NCBI GenBank assembly: GCA_033283175.1
Contig: JAWMQM010000001.1
Coordinates: 124,001 to 188,000 of the forward strand
DNA from: Pseudomaricurvus sp033283175
GTDB lineage: Bacteria; Pseudomonadota; Gammaproteobacteria; Pseudomonadales; Cellvibrionaceae
Direction of reading: 5' to 3'
Length of the DNA stretch: 64,000 bases
Shown here piece after piece: positions 31,308 to 40,975 of this stretch. The translations under genes and the position numbers were made by a program. The notes beneath the pieces were generated by a model. It saw only the letters and a list, made by a program, of their open reading frames with translations. It was not told the DNA's origin and searched no databases. Each line of letters starts with the position of its first letter. The stretch's first letter is position 1.

Positions 31308-33893
31308 TCAGAAGGCAGTTCCCAAAGAGAACTGGAAGAACTCCCGGTCGTCGTACTCATTTTCGCGAATTGCTTTTGCGATACTGAAGGTCAGCGGCCC
31401 AAAGCCGGTAATCCAGGTCAGGCCAAGCCCTGCAGAGACGCTGAGTTGGGACAGGTCGACATCATAGCAGTTTCGCTGCCCCTCTCCACAGTCGGTATCA
31501 AAGACGTTACCTGCGTCAACAAAAAAGGCCGACTGCAGTGAGCGCTGATCTTTCACGAACGGCAGCGGGAACAGGATCTCCATACTGCCTTCGATCAATA
31601 TATTACCGCCGAAAGGATCCTCGTCGTCGTTGTAATCCACAGTTTTCAGCTTGCCATCCGCACCGACAACATAAACCCGGGAATCCAGGTCACCATCGCC
31701 GTCGCGATCGAAGAGTACCGTGTCATAGAGCACGGCCGGTGTCGCCTGGGGCCCCAGGGTATTGCGCTTAAAGCCACGCACGGAGCCGAAACCACCGGCG
31801 TAGAAGTTCTCAAAGAATGGCAGCTCGGTGGTATTGCCGTAGCTGTCGGCATAGCCAAGCTTGGTGCGCAGGCGCAGGGTCAGGCTCTCGGTCAACGGCT
31901 GGAAGTACTGCCCGTTATAAACCAGCTTGTAATATTCGAGGTCGGTCCCGGGTAATGCCAGCTCCAGCGACAACCCCTGGGAAGCACCGCGGGTGGCCAG
32001 GCGGCCGCGGTTGAGGGTGGACTGGGACCAGCTGATATTGAAGGTAAAGATATCAAACTCATCGCCGTTGGCGTCTACCCAGCCGTCCGGGCTTTCCACC
32101 AGATTGGCATCAGTCACTGCTGATGGATTGGCAATATGCACAATCGCCGGATCGTAGGGGGTGCCTCCATTGATCTCTGCGATAATGGCATCGGCCTCGG
32201 CCTCGGAGATGTAGTTGTTCAGGTAGGCGCTCTCATCAAACAAGCGCGGCGAGCTGATAATCTCCTGCGCCGCCACAGCACCCGTCTCGATACTGATATT
32301 GGTATAGCCAAAGCTGAACCCGAGGCGTTCGATTTCGGAGATGGGGTAGCCAAAGTTCACCGAGCCGCCGTAGGAGTCGGTGGTATAGCTGGCAACGTTC
32401 ACCTCTTCAAAGTCCCGCGCACGATAGAAGATGTTGAAACCGCGGCTGACGCCGTCCGGGGTAAAATACGGGTCGGTGTAGTTGAAGCTGTAGACCGTCT
32501 GGTAGGAGGAAGTACTGACGTTAAAGCCCACGGCCTTACCGCTACCAAACCAGTTGCTCTGCTGAATGTTGGCCCCCAGCACCAGGCCGGTGCCCTGGGC
32601 AAAACCGACACTGGCACCGATGCTGCCTGACGGCTGCTCCTCAACGGTGTATTCCACATCCACCTGGTCGGAAGTACCCGGTACCTCTTTGGTATCCACC
32701 GTCACTTCCTTGAAGAAGCCCAGTCGCTCAAGACGTACCTTGGAGGTTTCTATACGGGCGGTGGAAGCTGAACCGCCCTCCATCTGGCGCATTTCGCGGC
32801 GCAGTACTTCGTCGCTGGTCTTGGTATTGCCACGGTACTCAATACGGCGCACATAGGCCCGCTTGCCGGGATCCATAAAGAAGGTCACCCTGACCGTCTT
32901 GTCATCATCATTGCGCTCGGTCACCCCCTGTACATCAGCGAAGGTGTAACCCTCATTACCGAGGCGGCGCGTCATGTAGTCGGAGGTGGTGGTCATCAAT
33001 ACCTGGGAAAAGGTCTGCCCCTCTTTCAGCAGGAACAGCTTGTTCAGGTCCTCCTCGGGAACCACCAGATCGCCCGCCAGCTCCACCGAGCTGACCGTGT
33101 AAACATCACCCTCGGTGAGATTGATGGTGATATAGACCGTCTCTTTATCCGGGCTCAGTGACACCTGGGTAGAGTCGATATTGAAAGTCAGATAGCCGCG
33201 GTCCAGATAGTAGGATTCCAGCCGCTCCAGGTCGCCGGTCAGCTTCTCCCGTGAATAGCGGTCATTGCTGTTCAGCCAGGAGAGCCAGCCTGTGGTTTTC
33301 AGCTCGAACAGGTCACCCAGCTCTTCATCACTGAACACGGTATTGCCGACAATATTGATGTGTTTGATGGCAGCAACTTCACCCTCGTCCACCTTGACCA
33401 GCAGTTTGACCTGGTTCTGGGGCAGGTCAATCACCTCGGTTTTCACGCTGGCGCTGTAACGCCCCTGGCCGACGTACTGGCGCTCCAGGCCCTGGGTCAG
33501 GCCTTCTAGAGTCGCCTGCTTGAAGATTTGCCCTTCCGCCAGACCGTTATCCTGCATGCCCTGCAGCAGATCCTCGGTCTTGATCGCCTTGTTGCCCTCA
33601 ATCTCGATTTCGCTGATCGCCGGGCGCTCTTTCAGGTGGATAACCAGCACATCACCATCGCGGCCAATCTGGATATCGGCGAAATAACCGGTACCAAACA
33701 GCGAGCGGGTGGCATTGCGGATTGCCAGGGTGTCCATGGTTTCACCAATCTGCACCGGCAGCGCCGCAAACACAGTACCGGCAGACACCCTTTGCAGCCC
33801 TTCCAGGCGAATATCACTGATGCGAAAACTTTCGGCCCAGACGACCAATGGAAAGACCAGCAAACTCAGAATCAGAAGACGTAAACGCGTCAT
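31308..33893 (-). CDS. bamA: Outer-membrane protein assembly factor BamA
   Basis: An 861-residue protein. Signal peptide (LLILSLLVFPLVVWA), five POTRA domains to about residue 430, then a 16-strand barrel with the VRGF motif (GGFGSVRGFKRNTLGP) and a terminal phenylalanine (FSLGTAF). It folds and inserts outer-membrane proteins. The barrel has two long acidic extracellular insertions, one with DGWVDANGDEFD and one just after VRGF with DRDGDGDLDSR (residues 729-739), which look like calcium-binding loops. rseP lies 207 bp upstream. Confidence 0.97.
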   Translation of the reverse strand: MTRLRLLILSLLVFPLVVWAESFRISDIRLEGLQRVSAGTVFAALPVQIGETMDTLAIRNATRSLFGTGYFADIQIGRDGDVLVIHLKERPAISEIEIEGNKAIKTEDLLQGMQDNGLAEGQIFKQATLEGLTQGLERQYVGQGRYSASVKTEVIDLPQNQVKLLVKVDEGEVAAIKHINIVGNTVFSDEELGDLFELKTTGWLSWLNSNDRYSREKLTGDLERLESYYLDRGYLTFNIDSTQVSLSPDKETVYITINLTEGDVYTVSSVELAGDLVVPEEDLNKLFLLKEGQTFSQVLMTTTSDYMTRRLGNEGYTFADVQGVTERNDDDKTVRVTFFMDPGKRAYVRRIEYRGNTKTSDEVLRREMRQMEGGSASTARIETSKVRLERLGFFKEVTVDTKEVPGTSDQVDVEYTVEEQPSGSIGASVGFAQGTGLVLGANIQQSNWFGSGKAVGFNVSTSSYQTVYSFNYTDPYFTPDGVSRGFNIFYRARDFEEVNVASYTTDSYGGSVNFGYPISEIERLGFSFGYTNISIETGAVAAQEIISSPRLFDESAYLNNYISEAEADAIIAEINGGTPYDPAIVHIANPSAVTDANLVESPDGWVDANGDEFDIFTFNISWSQSTLNRGRLATRGASQGLSLELALPGTDLEYYKLVYNGQYFQPLTESLTLRLRTKLGYADSYGNTTELPFFENFYAGGFGSVRGFKRNTLGPQATPAVLYDTVLFDRDGDGDLDSRVYVVGADGKLKTVDYNDDEDPFGGNILIEGSMEILFPLPFVKDQRSLQSAFFVDAGNVFDTDCGEGQRNCYDVDLSQLSVSAGLGLTWITGFGPLTFSIAKAIRENEYDDREFFQFSLGTAF

Positions 33894-33977
33894 AGATTGG
33901 TATCAAACTCTTATTTTTCAGTTTCCGCCTGCTGCACTTCGGCAACGGGCGTCTGTACAGCCGACAGCACAGCGTAC

Positions 33978-34003
33978 GGCAGTCCGGCATGGGTCGGACT
34001 GCC
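33978..34003 (-). promoter_or_regulatory. Hairpin in the rseP-bamA spacer
   Basis: GGCAGTCCG (33978-33986) pairs with CGGACTGCC (33995-34003) around eight bases. There is no T-run. It could lower read-through from rseP or protect the bamA transcript. The rest of the 207-bp spacer shows nothing recognisable. Confidence 0.35.
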
Positions 34004-34100
34004 CTGTATCGATCGTTCAGATGGGAGCCTTTACAGCGGGGAGATCCTCAGAGGAAGCACCCTGGTACCGGGCAGCGATCCTGTCCGTCCGGAGCCCTCG

Positions 34101-35456
34101 TTAAAGACGCATCACATCGTTATAGAGGGCCAGCATCATCAGGCCCATCACCAGCACCAGGCCAATCTGGTAGCCGGCCACCTGTACCTTCTCCGACACC
34201 GGACTGCCCTTGACGGCTTCGATGAGGTAGTAAAGCAGGTGTCCACCGTCCAGTACCGGAATGGGCAACAGGTTGAAAACCCCCAGGCTGACACTCAGCA
34301 GCGCCAGAAAGCCCACATAGTAGGCCAATCCGGCTTTGGCGGAAGCGCCCGCCACTTTAGCAATGGTGATGGGCCCACTCAAGTTTTTCGTCGAGATTTC
34401 CCCGACGATCAATTTCTTCACCGAAAGCAGCACAAACGCCGACGTTTCCCAGGTTTTGTCCACTGCACGAACAAAAGCCCCGGTAACGCCATACTCCTGG
34501 CGACGGATCATCTCCTCCGGCCAGCCGGGGGAAACCGGCATCACACCGACCTGACCAATGGCCTCGCCGCTGTCGGTAACAACCTCGCGGGGTGTCACTG
34601 TCGCCACCGCCTCACGGCCATCGCGCTCATAGCGCAAATCAATCGCAACGTTGGGGCGTGCGCGCACGTACTCCACCAGCGCATACCAGTCGTCGAGCAG
34701 CACATCGTCAGCCGCCAGCAACAGGTCGCCGGCCTTGAGTCCCGCCTCGGCGGCAGGGCTGCCTTCCATAACCTGGGACAACTCTGCCCGCACCTCCGGC
34801 GTCCACAGGGTAATCCCCAGGCCCTTGACCGGGTCCGGATCCTCTTCACCCTTCAGCCAGCCCCGCAACTCCGCCTGGGACTCATACTGCAGCGACGAAT
34901 TGGCGTACTTGACCACAAAGGTAATGGGCCCGGTTTCCCCGAGGCGATGCATCAGCACCCGATTGAGATCCTGCCAGGTATGCACCGGCTCACCATCCAC
35001 CGCCAGCACTTCCTGCCCGGCTTCCAGCCCGGCCTGAGCTGCCACAGACTCCGGTGCCACCTTGCCAATCACTGGCGCCACATCGGTGGTGCCGGGCATC
35101 AACATGCCCCAGAAGAGCAGCACCGCCAGAATAAAGTTGGCCACCGGCCCGGCGGCCACAATGGCGATTCTCTGCCACACATTTTTACTGTTAAACGCCT
35201 GTGCCCGCAGGGCCTCAGGCACCTCCCCCTCGCGCTCGTCCAGCATCTTGACGTAGCCGCCCAGGGGTATCCAGGCGAGGGTGTACTGGGTGCCGGTCTT
35301 ACCGGTCCAGGTATAGAGCGGCTTACCGAAGCCCACGGAAAAGCGCAGCACCTTCACACCGCAACGGCGCGCGACGTAGTAGTGCCCGAACTCATGGAAG
35401 GTCACCAGCACCCCCAGGGCCACCAGGAACCACACGACGGTAATCAGACTGTCCAA
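34101..35456 (-). CDS. rseP: Site-2 protease RseP
   Basis: A 451-residue inner-membrane zinc protease. HEFGHYYVARRCGVKV carries the two zinc histidines and glutamate; the third ligand is in LLPIPVLDGGHLLYY near the C-terminus. Two PDZ domains lie between (VAAQAGLEAGQEVLAVDGEP and AAEAGLKAGDLLLAADD). It releases sigma-E from its anti-sigma factor during envelope stress and also degrades signal peptides. Confidence 0.96.
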   Translation of the reverse strand: MDSLITVVWFLVALGVLVTFHEFGHYYVARRCGVKVLRFSVGFGKPLYTWTGKTGTQYTLAWIPLGGYVKMLDEREGEVPEALRAQAFNSKNVWQRIAIVAAGPVANFILAVLLFWGMLMPGTTDVAPVIGKVAPESVAAQAGLEAGQEVLAVDGEPVHTWQDLNRVLMHRLGETGPITFVVKYANSSLQYESQAELRGWLKGEEDPDPVKGLGITLWTPEVRAELSQVMEGSPAAEAGLKAGDLLLAADDVLLDDWYALVEYVRARPNVAIDLRYERDGREAVATVTPREVVTDSGEAIGQVGVMPVSPGWPEEMIRRQEYGVTGAFVRAVDKTWETSAFVLLSVKKLIVGEISTKNLSGPITIAKVAGASAKAGLAYYVGFLALLSVSLGVFNLLPIPVLDGGHLLYYLIEAVKGSPVSEKVQVAGYQIGLVLVMGLMMLALYNDVMRL

Positions 35457-35537
35457 ACTCTCTACCTCTTGCTCGCTTCTGTTTCTGCGCCTCTTGAGAC
35501 CCAGGACTTCCCTAATCTATTCCGTAAACCCCGTGAA

Positions 35538-36710
35538 TCACCGGTCCAGCAGGCTGCCCGCCCGTTGCCTGGCATCCAGATCAACCTGTTTGACCCACTC
35601 CAGGTCACGAGGTTCAGTGTTGACGGTCGCCGACAACACCTCCTCGATAATGGCCGGAATGCGGGTAAAGCCGATACGACCGGCCAGGAAGGCCTCTACA
35701 GCCACTTCGTTAGCCGCATTCAGCACCGCCGCCATCACCCCGCCGGCTGCCGCCGCCTCCACAGAGAGACGCAGGCCCGGGAAGCGCTCAAAGGAGGGAG
35801 GCTCGAAATCGAGACGGGCAAGGGTGTGAAAATCCAGGCTCGGTACGCCGGAGTCAATCCGCTGCGGCCATGCCAGGGCGTGGGCAATGGGGGTACGCAT
35901 GTCGGGATTACCCATCTGTGCCAGCACCGAGCCATCGGCGTACTCCACCATGGAGTGAATCACGCTCTGGGGATGCACCACGATCTCAATCTGATCGGGA
36001 CGGGCGCCAAACAGCCAGCAGGCCTCAATAAATTCCAGCCCCTTATTCATCATGGTGGCGGAATCCACCGAGATCTTGCGCCCCATGCTCCAGTTGGGAT
36101 GGGCACAGGCCTGGTCCGGCGTCACCGAGGCCAGCTCGGACAGCGGAGTCTGGCGGAAAGGGCCGCCGGAGCCGGTGAGCAGAATCCGCCGGATACCGGC
36201 GGCCTCGAGACCACTGAAGCGCTCCGGCATGCACTGAAAAATGGCGTTGTGCTCGCTGTCGATGGGCAGCAGGGTTGCCCCACTCTCCGCCACCGCCTGC
36301 ATAAACAGTCCGCCGGCCATTACCAGAGACTCTTTATTGGCCAGCAGTACCTTTTTACCCGCCCGCACCGCCGCCAGCGTCGGCGCCAGCCCGGCAGAAC
36401 CAACAATGGCCGCCATCACCACCGGTGCTTCCGGCGCGGCAGCTACCTGCTCCAGCCCCTCTTCACCGGCCAGCACCCGGGTCGCACTGCCCGCCGCCGA
36501 CAAACGTTGCTGCAGCTGCTCTGCGCAGGCCTCATCGCGCATAACCGCAAACACGGGCTCCACGTCCAGACACTGCTGTAACAGGGTGTCCACCTGGGTA
36601 TTGGCGGTCAGCGCATAGACCCCAAAGCGCTGTGGGTGACGTGCCACCACGTCCAGCGTGCTGACACCGATAGAGCCGGTGGAGCCAAGTACAGTCAGCA
36701 ACTGCCTCAT
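35538..36710 (-). CDS. dxr: 1-deoxy-D-xylulose 5-phosphate reductoisomerase
   Basis: A 390-residue NADPH enzyme of the MEP isoprenoid pathway. NADPH motif VLGSTGSIGVSTLDVVAR; substrate and metal motifs DSEHNAIFQCM, LTGSGGPFRQTPL and TMMNKGLEFIEACWLF. The frame extends to 36860, but the ATG at 36710 follows a purine-rich GGAAGAGAA and begins with the conserved RQLLTVLGSTGSIG. Confidence 0.96.
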   Translation of the reverse strand: MRQLLTVLGSTGSIGVSTLDVVARHPQRFGVYALTANTQVDTLLQQCLDVEPVFAVMRDEACAEQLQQRLSAAGSATRVLAGEEGLEQVAAAPEAPVVMAAIVGSAGLAPTLAAVRAGKKVLLANKESLVMAGGLFMQAVAESGATLLPIDSEHNAIFQCMPERFSGLEAAGIRRILLTGSGGPFRQTPLSELASVTPDQACAHPNWSMGRKISVDSATMMNKGLEFIEACWLFGARPDQIEIVVHPQSVIHSMVEYADGSVLAQMGNPDMRTPIAHALAWPQRIDSGVPSLDFHTLARLDFEPPSFERFPGLRLSVEAAAAGGVMAAVLNAANEVAVEAFLAGRIGFTRIPAIIEEVLSATVNTEPRDLEWVKQVDLDARQRAGSLLDR

Positions 36711-36747
36711 AGAATTCTCTTCCCGCAAAACCTCATGACAGGGCGAC

Positions 36748-37575
36748 TCAGGCACCCTGCCAGCCAGACAGCAACAGCGCCAGGGCAAACACCGGCGCCG
36801 CAGCGGTAATACTGTCGACACGATCCAGCACGCCACCGTGCCCCGGCAGCAGATTACCACTGTCTTTTACACCGCGCTGGCGTTTAACCATACTCTCCAG
36901 CAGGTCCCCCAGCACCGAGGCCAGGCCCGCGGGCACCACCAGCGCCAACATCAGGGCACCGCCGCCAACACCATAGCCGACCACCGCTCCGAGCAGGGCG
37001 CAGCAGCCAACGCCACCCCAGAAGCCCTCCCAGGTCTTGCCCGGGCTCACTTCTGCCGCCAGTTTGCGCTTGCCGAATGCCCTGCCACTGAAATAGGCGC
37101 CCACATCCGCACACACCACCACCAGCACCAGCAGCACAATTAACCATTCGCCATTGGCCTGCCCGCGCACCAGCGCCAGACCCAGCCAGGTGGGAACCAG
37201 CACCAGCACACCCATCAGTGATTTCACCCAGGGGTTGCCCCACAGCACCGCACTGGAGGGGTAACCCTGCACCCACAACAGCGCCAGCGCCCACCATGTG
37301 CAGGCCGCCAGTAACAGGTTGCGAATCATAGCGCTGTCCGGCGCGGAAGGCAGGCCGGTCAAGGCGGCCACCAGCAACAGGCAGGCAGCCACCAGCCCGA
37401 CAAAGGAGAGCCGGGCAGCAACACCCCGGATAGAGGCCAGGTCAGACCACTCCCAGGCCGCCAGCAATACCACCAGCCCGATACCCCAGATAAAGATCCC
37501 GGACGCCAGCCCAAACAGGGCTGCCAGCAGCACTGCAGCCAGCACCAGCGCCGTGATTACCCGCTGTTTCAACAC
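36748..37575 (-). CDS. cdsA: Phosphatidate cytidylyltransferase CdsA
   Basis: A 275-residue integral membrane protein with about eight helices. The signature VKRQRGVKDSGNLLPGHGGVLDRVDS is split here as MVKRQRGVKDSGNLLPGHGG and VLDRVDSITAA. It makes CDP-diacylglycerol for phospholipid synthesis. It lies 37 bp before dxr and 30 bp after uppS. Confidence 0.95.
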   Translation of the reverse strand: MLKQRVITALVLAAVLLAALFGLASGIFIWGIGLVVLLAAWEWSDLASIRGVAARLSFVGLVAACLLLVAALTGLPSAPDSAMIRNLLLAACTWWALALLWVQGYPSSAVLWGNPWVKSLMGVLVLVPTWLGLALVRGQANGEWLIVLLVLVVVCADVGAYFSGRAFGKRKLAAEVSPGKTWEGFWGGVGCCALLGAVVGYGVGGGALMLALVVPAGLASVLGDLLESMVKRQRGVKDSGNLLPGHGGVLDRVDSITAAAPVFALALLLSGWQGA

Positions 37576-37605
37576 GTTATTGTTCTCCTACGGGTTCTGA
37601 TTGAT

Positions 37606-38331
37606 TCATTCACCCTGCTCGATCTGCTCTGAGGTCTTGCCAAAGCGACGCTGGCGCGAGTGAAAATCCGCTACCGCGGTATCCAGCTCCTCCTCCCCGA
37701 AGTCGGGCCAGTAGCAGTCACAAAAATAGAGTTCGCTGTAGGCCGCCTGCCACAGCAGGAAATTGCTGATGCGCTGCTCCCCACCGGTGCGGATCACCAG
37801 GTCCAGCGGCGGCAGGTCAGCCAGGGAGATCTCGGCCGCCAGGGCCTCTTCCGTCACCTCTTCCGGCAACAGACTGCCTTCCGCCACCTTGGCCGCCAGG
37901 CGCTGGGCAGCATTGGCAATATCCCACTGCCCGCCGTAGTCGGCCGCAATCACCAATGTCGAAGTACCTTCGGAGGCGAGGGCCTCAGCCTCGGCAATGG
38001 CCTTCTGGATACTGGCACTGAAGCGGTCGCGACGACCGATCAGGCGCAGCCGCACACCCTGCTCATTGAGCTTTTTCACCTCTCGCTTCAGATAGGTGAG
38101 GAACAGCGTCATCAGCGCCTCCACCTCCCGCGGCGGGCGACGCCAGTTCTCGGAACTGAAGGCAAACAGGGTCAGCACCTCGATGCCGTGCTTCTGGCAC
38201 GCCTGCATGACGTCGCGGATACGCTCCACGCCCACCTTATGGCCATGAGGGCCGGGCTTGCCGCGCTGCTTGGCCCAACGGTTGTTACCGTCCATGATGA
38301 TGGCGACGTGACGTAACGGGTTACCGCTCAT
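37606..38331 (-). CDS. uppS: Undecaprenyl diphosphate synthase
   Basis: A 241-residue cis-prenyltransferase that makes the C55 carrier of peptidoglycan and O-antigen precursors. IIMDGNNRWAKQRGKPGPHG holds the catalytic aspartate; LTLFAFSSENWRRPPREV and DLVIRTGGEQRISNFLLWQ are the other family signatures. Confidence 0.96.
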   Translation of the reverse strand: MSGNPLRHVAIIMDGNNRWAKQRGKPGPHGHKVGVERIRDVMQACQKHGIEVLTLFAFSSENWRRPPREVEALMTLFLTYLKREVKKLNEQGVRLRLIGRRDRFSASIQKAIAEAEALASEGTSTLVIAADYGGQWDIANAAQRLAAKVAEGSLLPEEVTEEALAAEISLADLPPLDLVIRTGGEQRISNFLLWQAAYSELYFCDCYWPDFGEEELDTAVADFHSRQRRFGKTSEQIEQGE

Positions 38332-38417
38332 TACAACTCCGGTTATTCTGGTTCTGTACCGGGCAGCCTCCTGCCCCCGGCAACTGCAACGATCCCAAAG
38401 ACCCGCTGCAGTAGAAG

Positions 38418-38453
38418 AAAAAAGCCCATGTCGGCCGGGCCAACATGGGCTTT
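38418..38453 (-). terminator. Intrinsic terminator after frr
   Basis: On the minus strand AAAGCCCATGT (38453-38443) pairs with ACATGGGCTTT (38431-38421), followed by a run of six T (38423-38418). An inner GGCC pairing extends the stem. It separates frr from uppS. Confidence 0.88.
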
Positions 38454-38469
38454 GACGTGTCCGGTGGAA

Positions 38470-39027
38470 TCAGATTTCCATCAGATCCTTTTCTTTCGCC
38501 GCCAGGGCAGTATCCACCTGGGCGACATACTTGTCGGTGATCTTCTGCACATCGTCCTGGGCGCGACGCTCCTCGTCCTCGCTGATCTCCTTGTCTTTCA
38601 GCAGGGTCTTGATATCGCCCAGCACGTCACGGCGGATATTGCGAATGGCCACGCGGGCGCCTTCGGCTTCGCTGCGTGCCTGCTTGATGTAGCCCTTGCG
38701 GGTCTCTTCAGTCAGGGGCGGCATGGGAATGCGCATAATGCCGCCGGTAGTCACCGGGTTCAGGCCCAGGTCGGACTTCATGATCGCCTTTTCGATCTCC
38801 GGGGTCATGTTCTTCTCCCAGGGACTGACACCCAGCGTGCGGGCATCCAGTACGGTGACGTTGGCCACCTGGCTCAGTGGCGTGTCGGAACCGTAGTAGT
38901 TGACGCTGACGCTGTCGAGAATGCTTGGGTGGGCACGACCGGTGCGAATCTTGTTGAAGTTGTTGCCGAGGGCATCAATTGCCTTGGCCATGCGCTCCTG
39001 CGCGTCTTTTTTGAAATCTTCGATCAT
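38470..39027 (-). CDS. frr: Ribosome recycling factor
   Basis: A 185-residue protein, exactly the E. coli length. Opens MIEDFKKDAQERMAKAID and contains GRAHPSILDSVSVNYYGSDT and the PLTEETRKGYIKQARSEAEG helix. With EF-G it splits post-termination ribosomes. Three ATGs are in frame (39060, 39036, 39027); AGAGGA upstream is correctly spaced only for 39027. Confidence 0.96.
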   Translation of the reverse strand: MIEDFKKDAQERMAKAIDALGNNFNKIRTGRAHPSILDSVSVNYYGSDTPLSQVANVTVLDARTLGVSPWEKNMTPEIEKAIMKSDLGLNPVTTGGIMRIPMPPLTEETRKGYIKQARSEAEGARVAIRNIRRDVLGDIKTLLKDKEISEDEERRAQDDVQKITDKYVAQVDTALAAKEKDLMEI

Positions 39028-39111
39028 CGGGATCATTCCTCTGACTATTCTACTCGGCAACGGCGCCGGTTGCGCCGCAGCCTCCTGAAACGGGCCGCAA
39101 CAGGGGCGCGA

Positions 39112-39852
39112 TTAACGCACAACCTCTTCAATCAGGGTGCCTTCATCCTCACCCTTGATAATATTCAGCAGGGCCCCGGCCTTGTCCATCCGGAATACAC
39201 GCAGCGGCATGTCCTGCTCGCGGCACAGACAGATGGCAGTGAGGTCCATGACCCCCAGCTTCTTGTCCAGCACCTCGTCGTAGGTGAGGCGTTCGTAGCG
39301 GGTGGCGGTAGGGTCTTTCATCGGGTCAGCACTGTAGACACCGTCCACCTTGGTGGCCTTGAGAACGATATCAGCCTCCACCTCGATACCGCGCAGGCAG
39401 GCAGCCGAATCGGTAGTAAAGAAGGGGTTGCCGGTACCGGCGGCGAAGATGACCACCTCACCCTGCTCCAGGTAGCGGATGGCCTTGCGGCGGTCGTAGT
39501 GGTCCACAATGCCACTCATGGGAATGGAGGACATGACACGGCTGGAAATGTTGCTGCGCTCCAGGGCGTCGCGCATGGCCAGGGCATTCATAACCGTGGC
39601 CAGCATGCCCATATGGTCGCCGGTTACCCTGTCCAGCCCGGCGGCGCTGAGGGCGGCGCCGCGGAACAGGTTACCGCCGCCAATCACCAATCCCACCTGT
39701 ACGCCGATACCCACCAGCTGCCCAATCTCCAGCGCCATCTTGTCCAGCACCCTGGGGTCTATCCCGAACCCCTCGGCGCCCATCAGCTCCTCACCACTCA
39801 GTTTGAGGAGTATGCGCTTGTATTTCTTGTCACGAGCAGATGCCGCGGCCAT
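39112..39852 (-). CDS. pyrH: UMP kinase
   Basis: A 246-residue hexameric amino-acid-kinase-fold enzyme converting UMP to UDP. KRILLKLSGEELMG is the phosphate loop; VIGGGNLFRGAALSAAGLDR and FAAGTGNPFFTTDSAACLRG are the substrate motifs. It follows tsf behind a strong terminator, so it probably also has its own promoter. Confidence 0.97.
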   Translation of the reverse strand: MAAASARDKKYKRILLKLSGEELMGAEGFGIDPRVLDKMALEIGQLVGIGVQVGLVIGGGNLFRGAALSAAGLDRVTGDHMGMLATVMNALAMRDALERSNISSRVMSSIPMSGIVDHYDRRKAIRYLEQGEVVIFAAGTGNPFFTTDSAACLRGIEVEADIVLKATKVDGVYSADPMKDPTATRYERLTYDEVLDKKLGVMDLTAICLCREQDMPLRVFRMDKAGALLNIIKGEDEGTLIEEVVR

Positions 39853-39900
39853 TGAATTCAGTCTCCCGTCCGAACCACAAATTTTCGAGAGTTTAACAGC

Positions 39901-39930
39901 AAAAAGGCGGGGGTAGCGACCCCCGCCTTT
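39901..39930 (-). terminator. Intrinsic terminator after tsf
   Basis: A perfect 12-bp stem (39930-39919 with 39914-39903) around a four-base loop, rich in G and C at its base, followed on the minus strand by TTTTT. It ends the rpsB-tsf transcript. Confidence 0.92.
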
Positions 39931-39990
39931 CAGAAATCAGCTGCCCGGCATCCCCTTTGCAGGGATCCCGGGCTGAGGTCGAACCGGCGC

Positions 39991-40860
39991 TTACTTACGC
40001 GATGCTTCAACCTGAGCAGCAACTTCAGCAGCGAAGTCAGACTCTTCTTTCTCAATACCTTCACCCACTTCCATACGCACGAAAGAGGCGATGGTCGCGC
40101 CGGCCTTCTTGACCAGCTGACCAACAGTCACTTCAGGGTCCTTAACGAACGCCTGCTCAGTGAGGCTGTTTTCCTTCAGGAACTTGTTGATACGGCCAAC
40201 CATCATCTTCTCAACGATGTTCTCAGGCTTGCCTTCCATATCCGGCTGGGCCTTGATGATTTCTTTCTCTTTGGCCACTTCTTCTTCCGGCATATCTTCC
40301 GGATTAACCACGCGAGGGTTAACGGCAGCAACGTGCATGGCTACGTCCTTGGCCACTTCCTCGGAACCACCTTCCAGCTTGGCCAGAACAGCGATACGAC
40401 TGTTGGAGTGGACGTAGGCACCGATCACGCCACCTTCAACCACGGCAATGCGGCGCACACCGATGTTCTCACCGATCTTCTGCACCAGAGCCTGGCGCTC
40501 ATCTTCCAGACCAGCAGCCATCAGGGCAGCAACGTCTTCGTTTTTGGCGGCAAAGGCGGCACCAACTACCTTGTCAGCAAACGCCAGGAAGCCGGCATCG
40601 CGGGCAGCGAAGTCGGTTTCGGAGTTCACTTCCACAACTACCGCATAGCTGTTGTCGTCAGCCACTTTAACAGCAACCACACCTTCAGCAGCGGTACGGC
40701 CGGCTTTCTTCTCAGCCTTCAGGCCGGACGCCTTGCGCAGGTTCTCGATCGCCAGATCGATGCTGCCATCGGCCTCAGCCAGGGCTTTTTTACACTCCAT
40801 CATGCCGAGACCGGTACGCTCGCGCAGTTCTTTTACCAGGGAAGCAGAAATAGCTGCCAT
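39991..40860 (-). CDS. tsf: Elongation factor Ts
   Basis: A 289-residue nucleotide-exchange factor of EF-Tu. VKELRERTGLGMMECKKALA and TDFAARDAGFLAFAD are the two signatures; the core and dimerisation domains follow. Codons and length are ordinary. It lies 115 bp after rpsB, with an attenuator-like element in between. Confidence 0.97.
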   Translation of the reverse strand: MAAISASLVKELRERTGLGMMECKKALAEADGSIDLAIENLRKASGLKAEKKAGRTAAEGVVAVKVADDNSYAVVVEVNSETDFAARDAGFLAFADKVVGAAFAAKNEDVAALMAAGLEDERQALVQKIGENIGVRRIAVVEGGVIGAYVHSNSRIAVLAKLEGGSEEVAKDVAMHVAAVNPRVVNPEDMPEEEVAKEKEIIKAQPDMEGKPENIVEKMMVGRINKFLKENSLTEQAFVKDPEVTVGQLVKKAGATIASFVRMEVGEGIEKEESDFAAEVAAQVEASRK

Positions 40861-40903
40861 GACATTATCCTCTCAGAATTCTTGCAGTCGAAATTTAGGT
40901 CGG

Positions 40904-40956
40904 AAAAAGGGGCCCGAAGCCCCTTTTCGTCAGCCCTCCGCACAGTGACGGAGGGC
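40904..40956 (-). terminator. Tandem hairpins between rpsB and tsf (attenuator)
   Basis: Two hairpins on the minus strand. The first (40956-40949 with 40940-40933) is an 8-bp GCCCTCCG/CGGAGGGC stem. The second (40927-40919 with 40913-40904) pairs AAAAGGGGC with GCCCCTTTT and ends in a T-run. A partial terminator at this place would set the S2:EF-Ts ratio, as reported for the E. coli rpsB-tsf operon. Confidence 0.7.
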
Positions 40957-40975
40957 CGGTAAGCCCGGGCCGCGC

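Noticed and set aside
33897..36581. 894-codon open frame on the plus strand
   Set aside because: It lies antisense to rseP and dxr, whose protein signatures are clear. The translated product is low-complexity (rich in His, Gln, Gly, Arg), as expected from GC-rich antisense codons.
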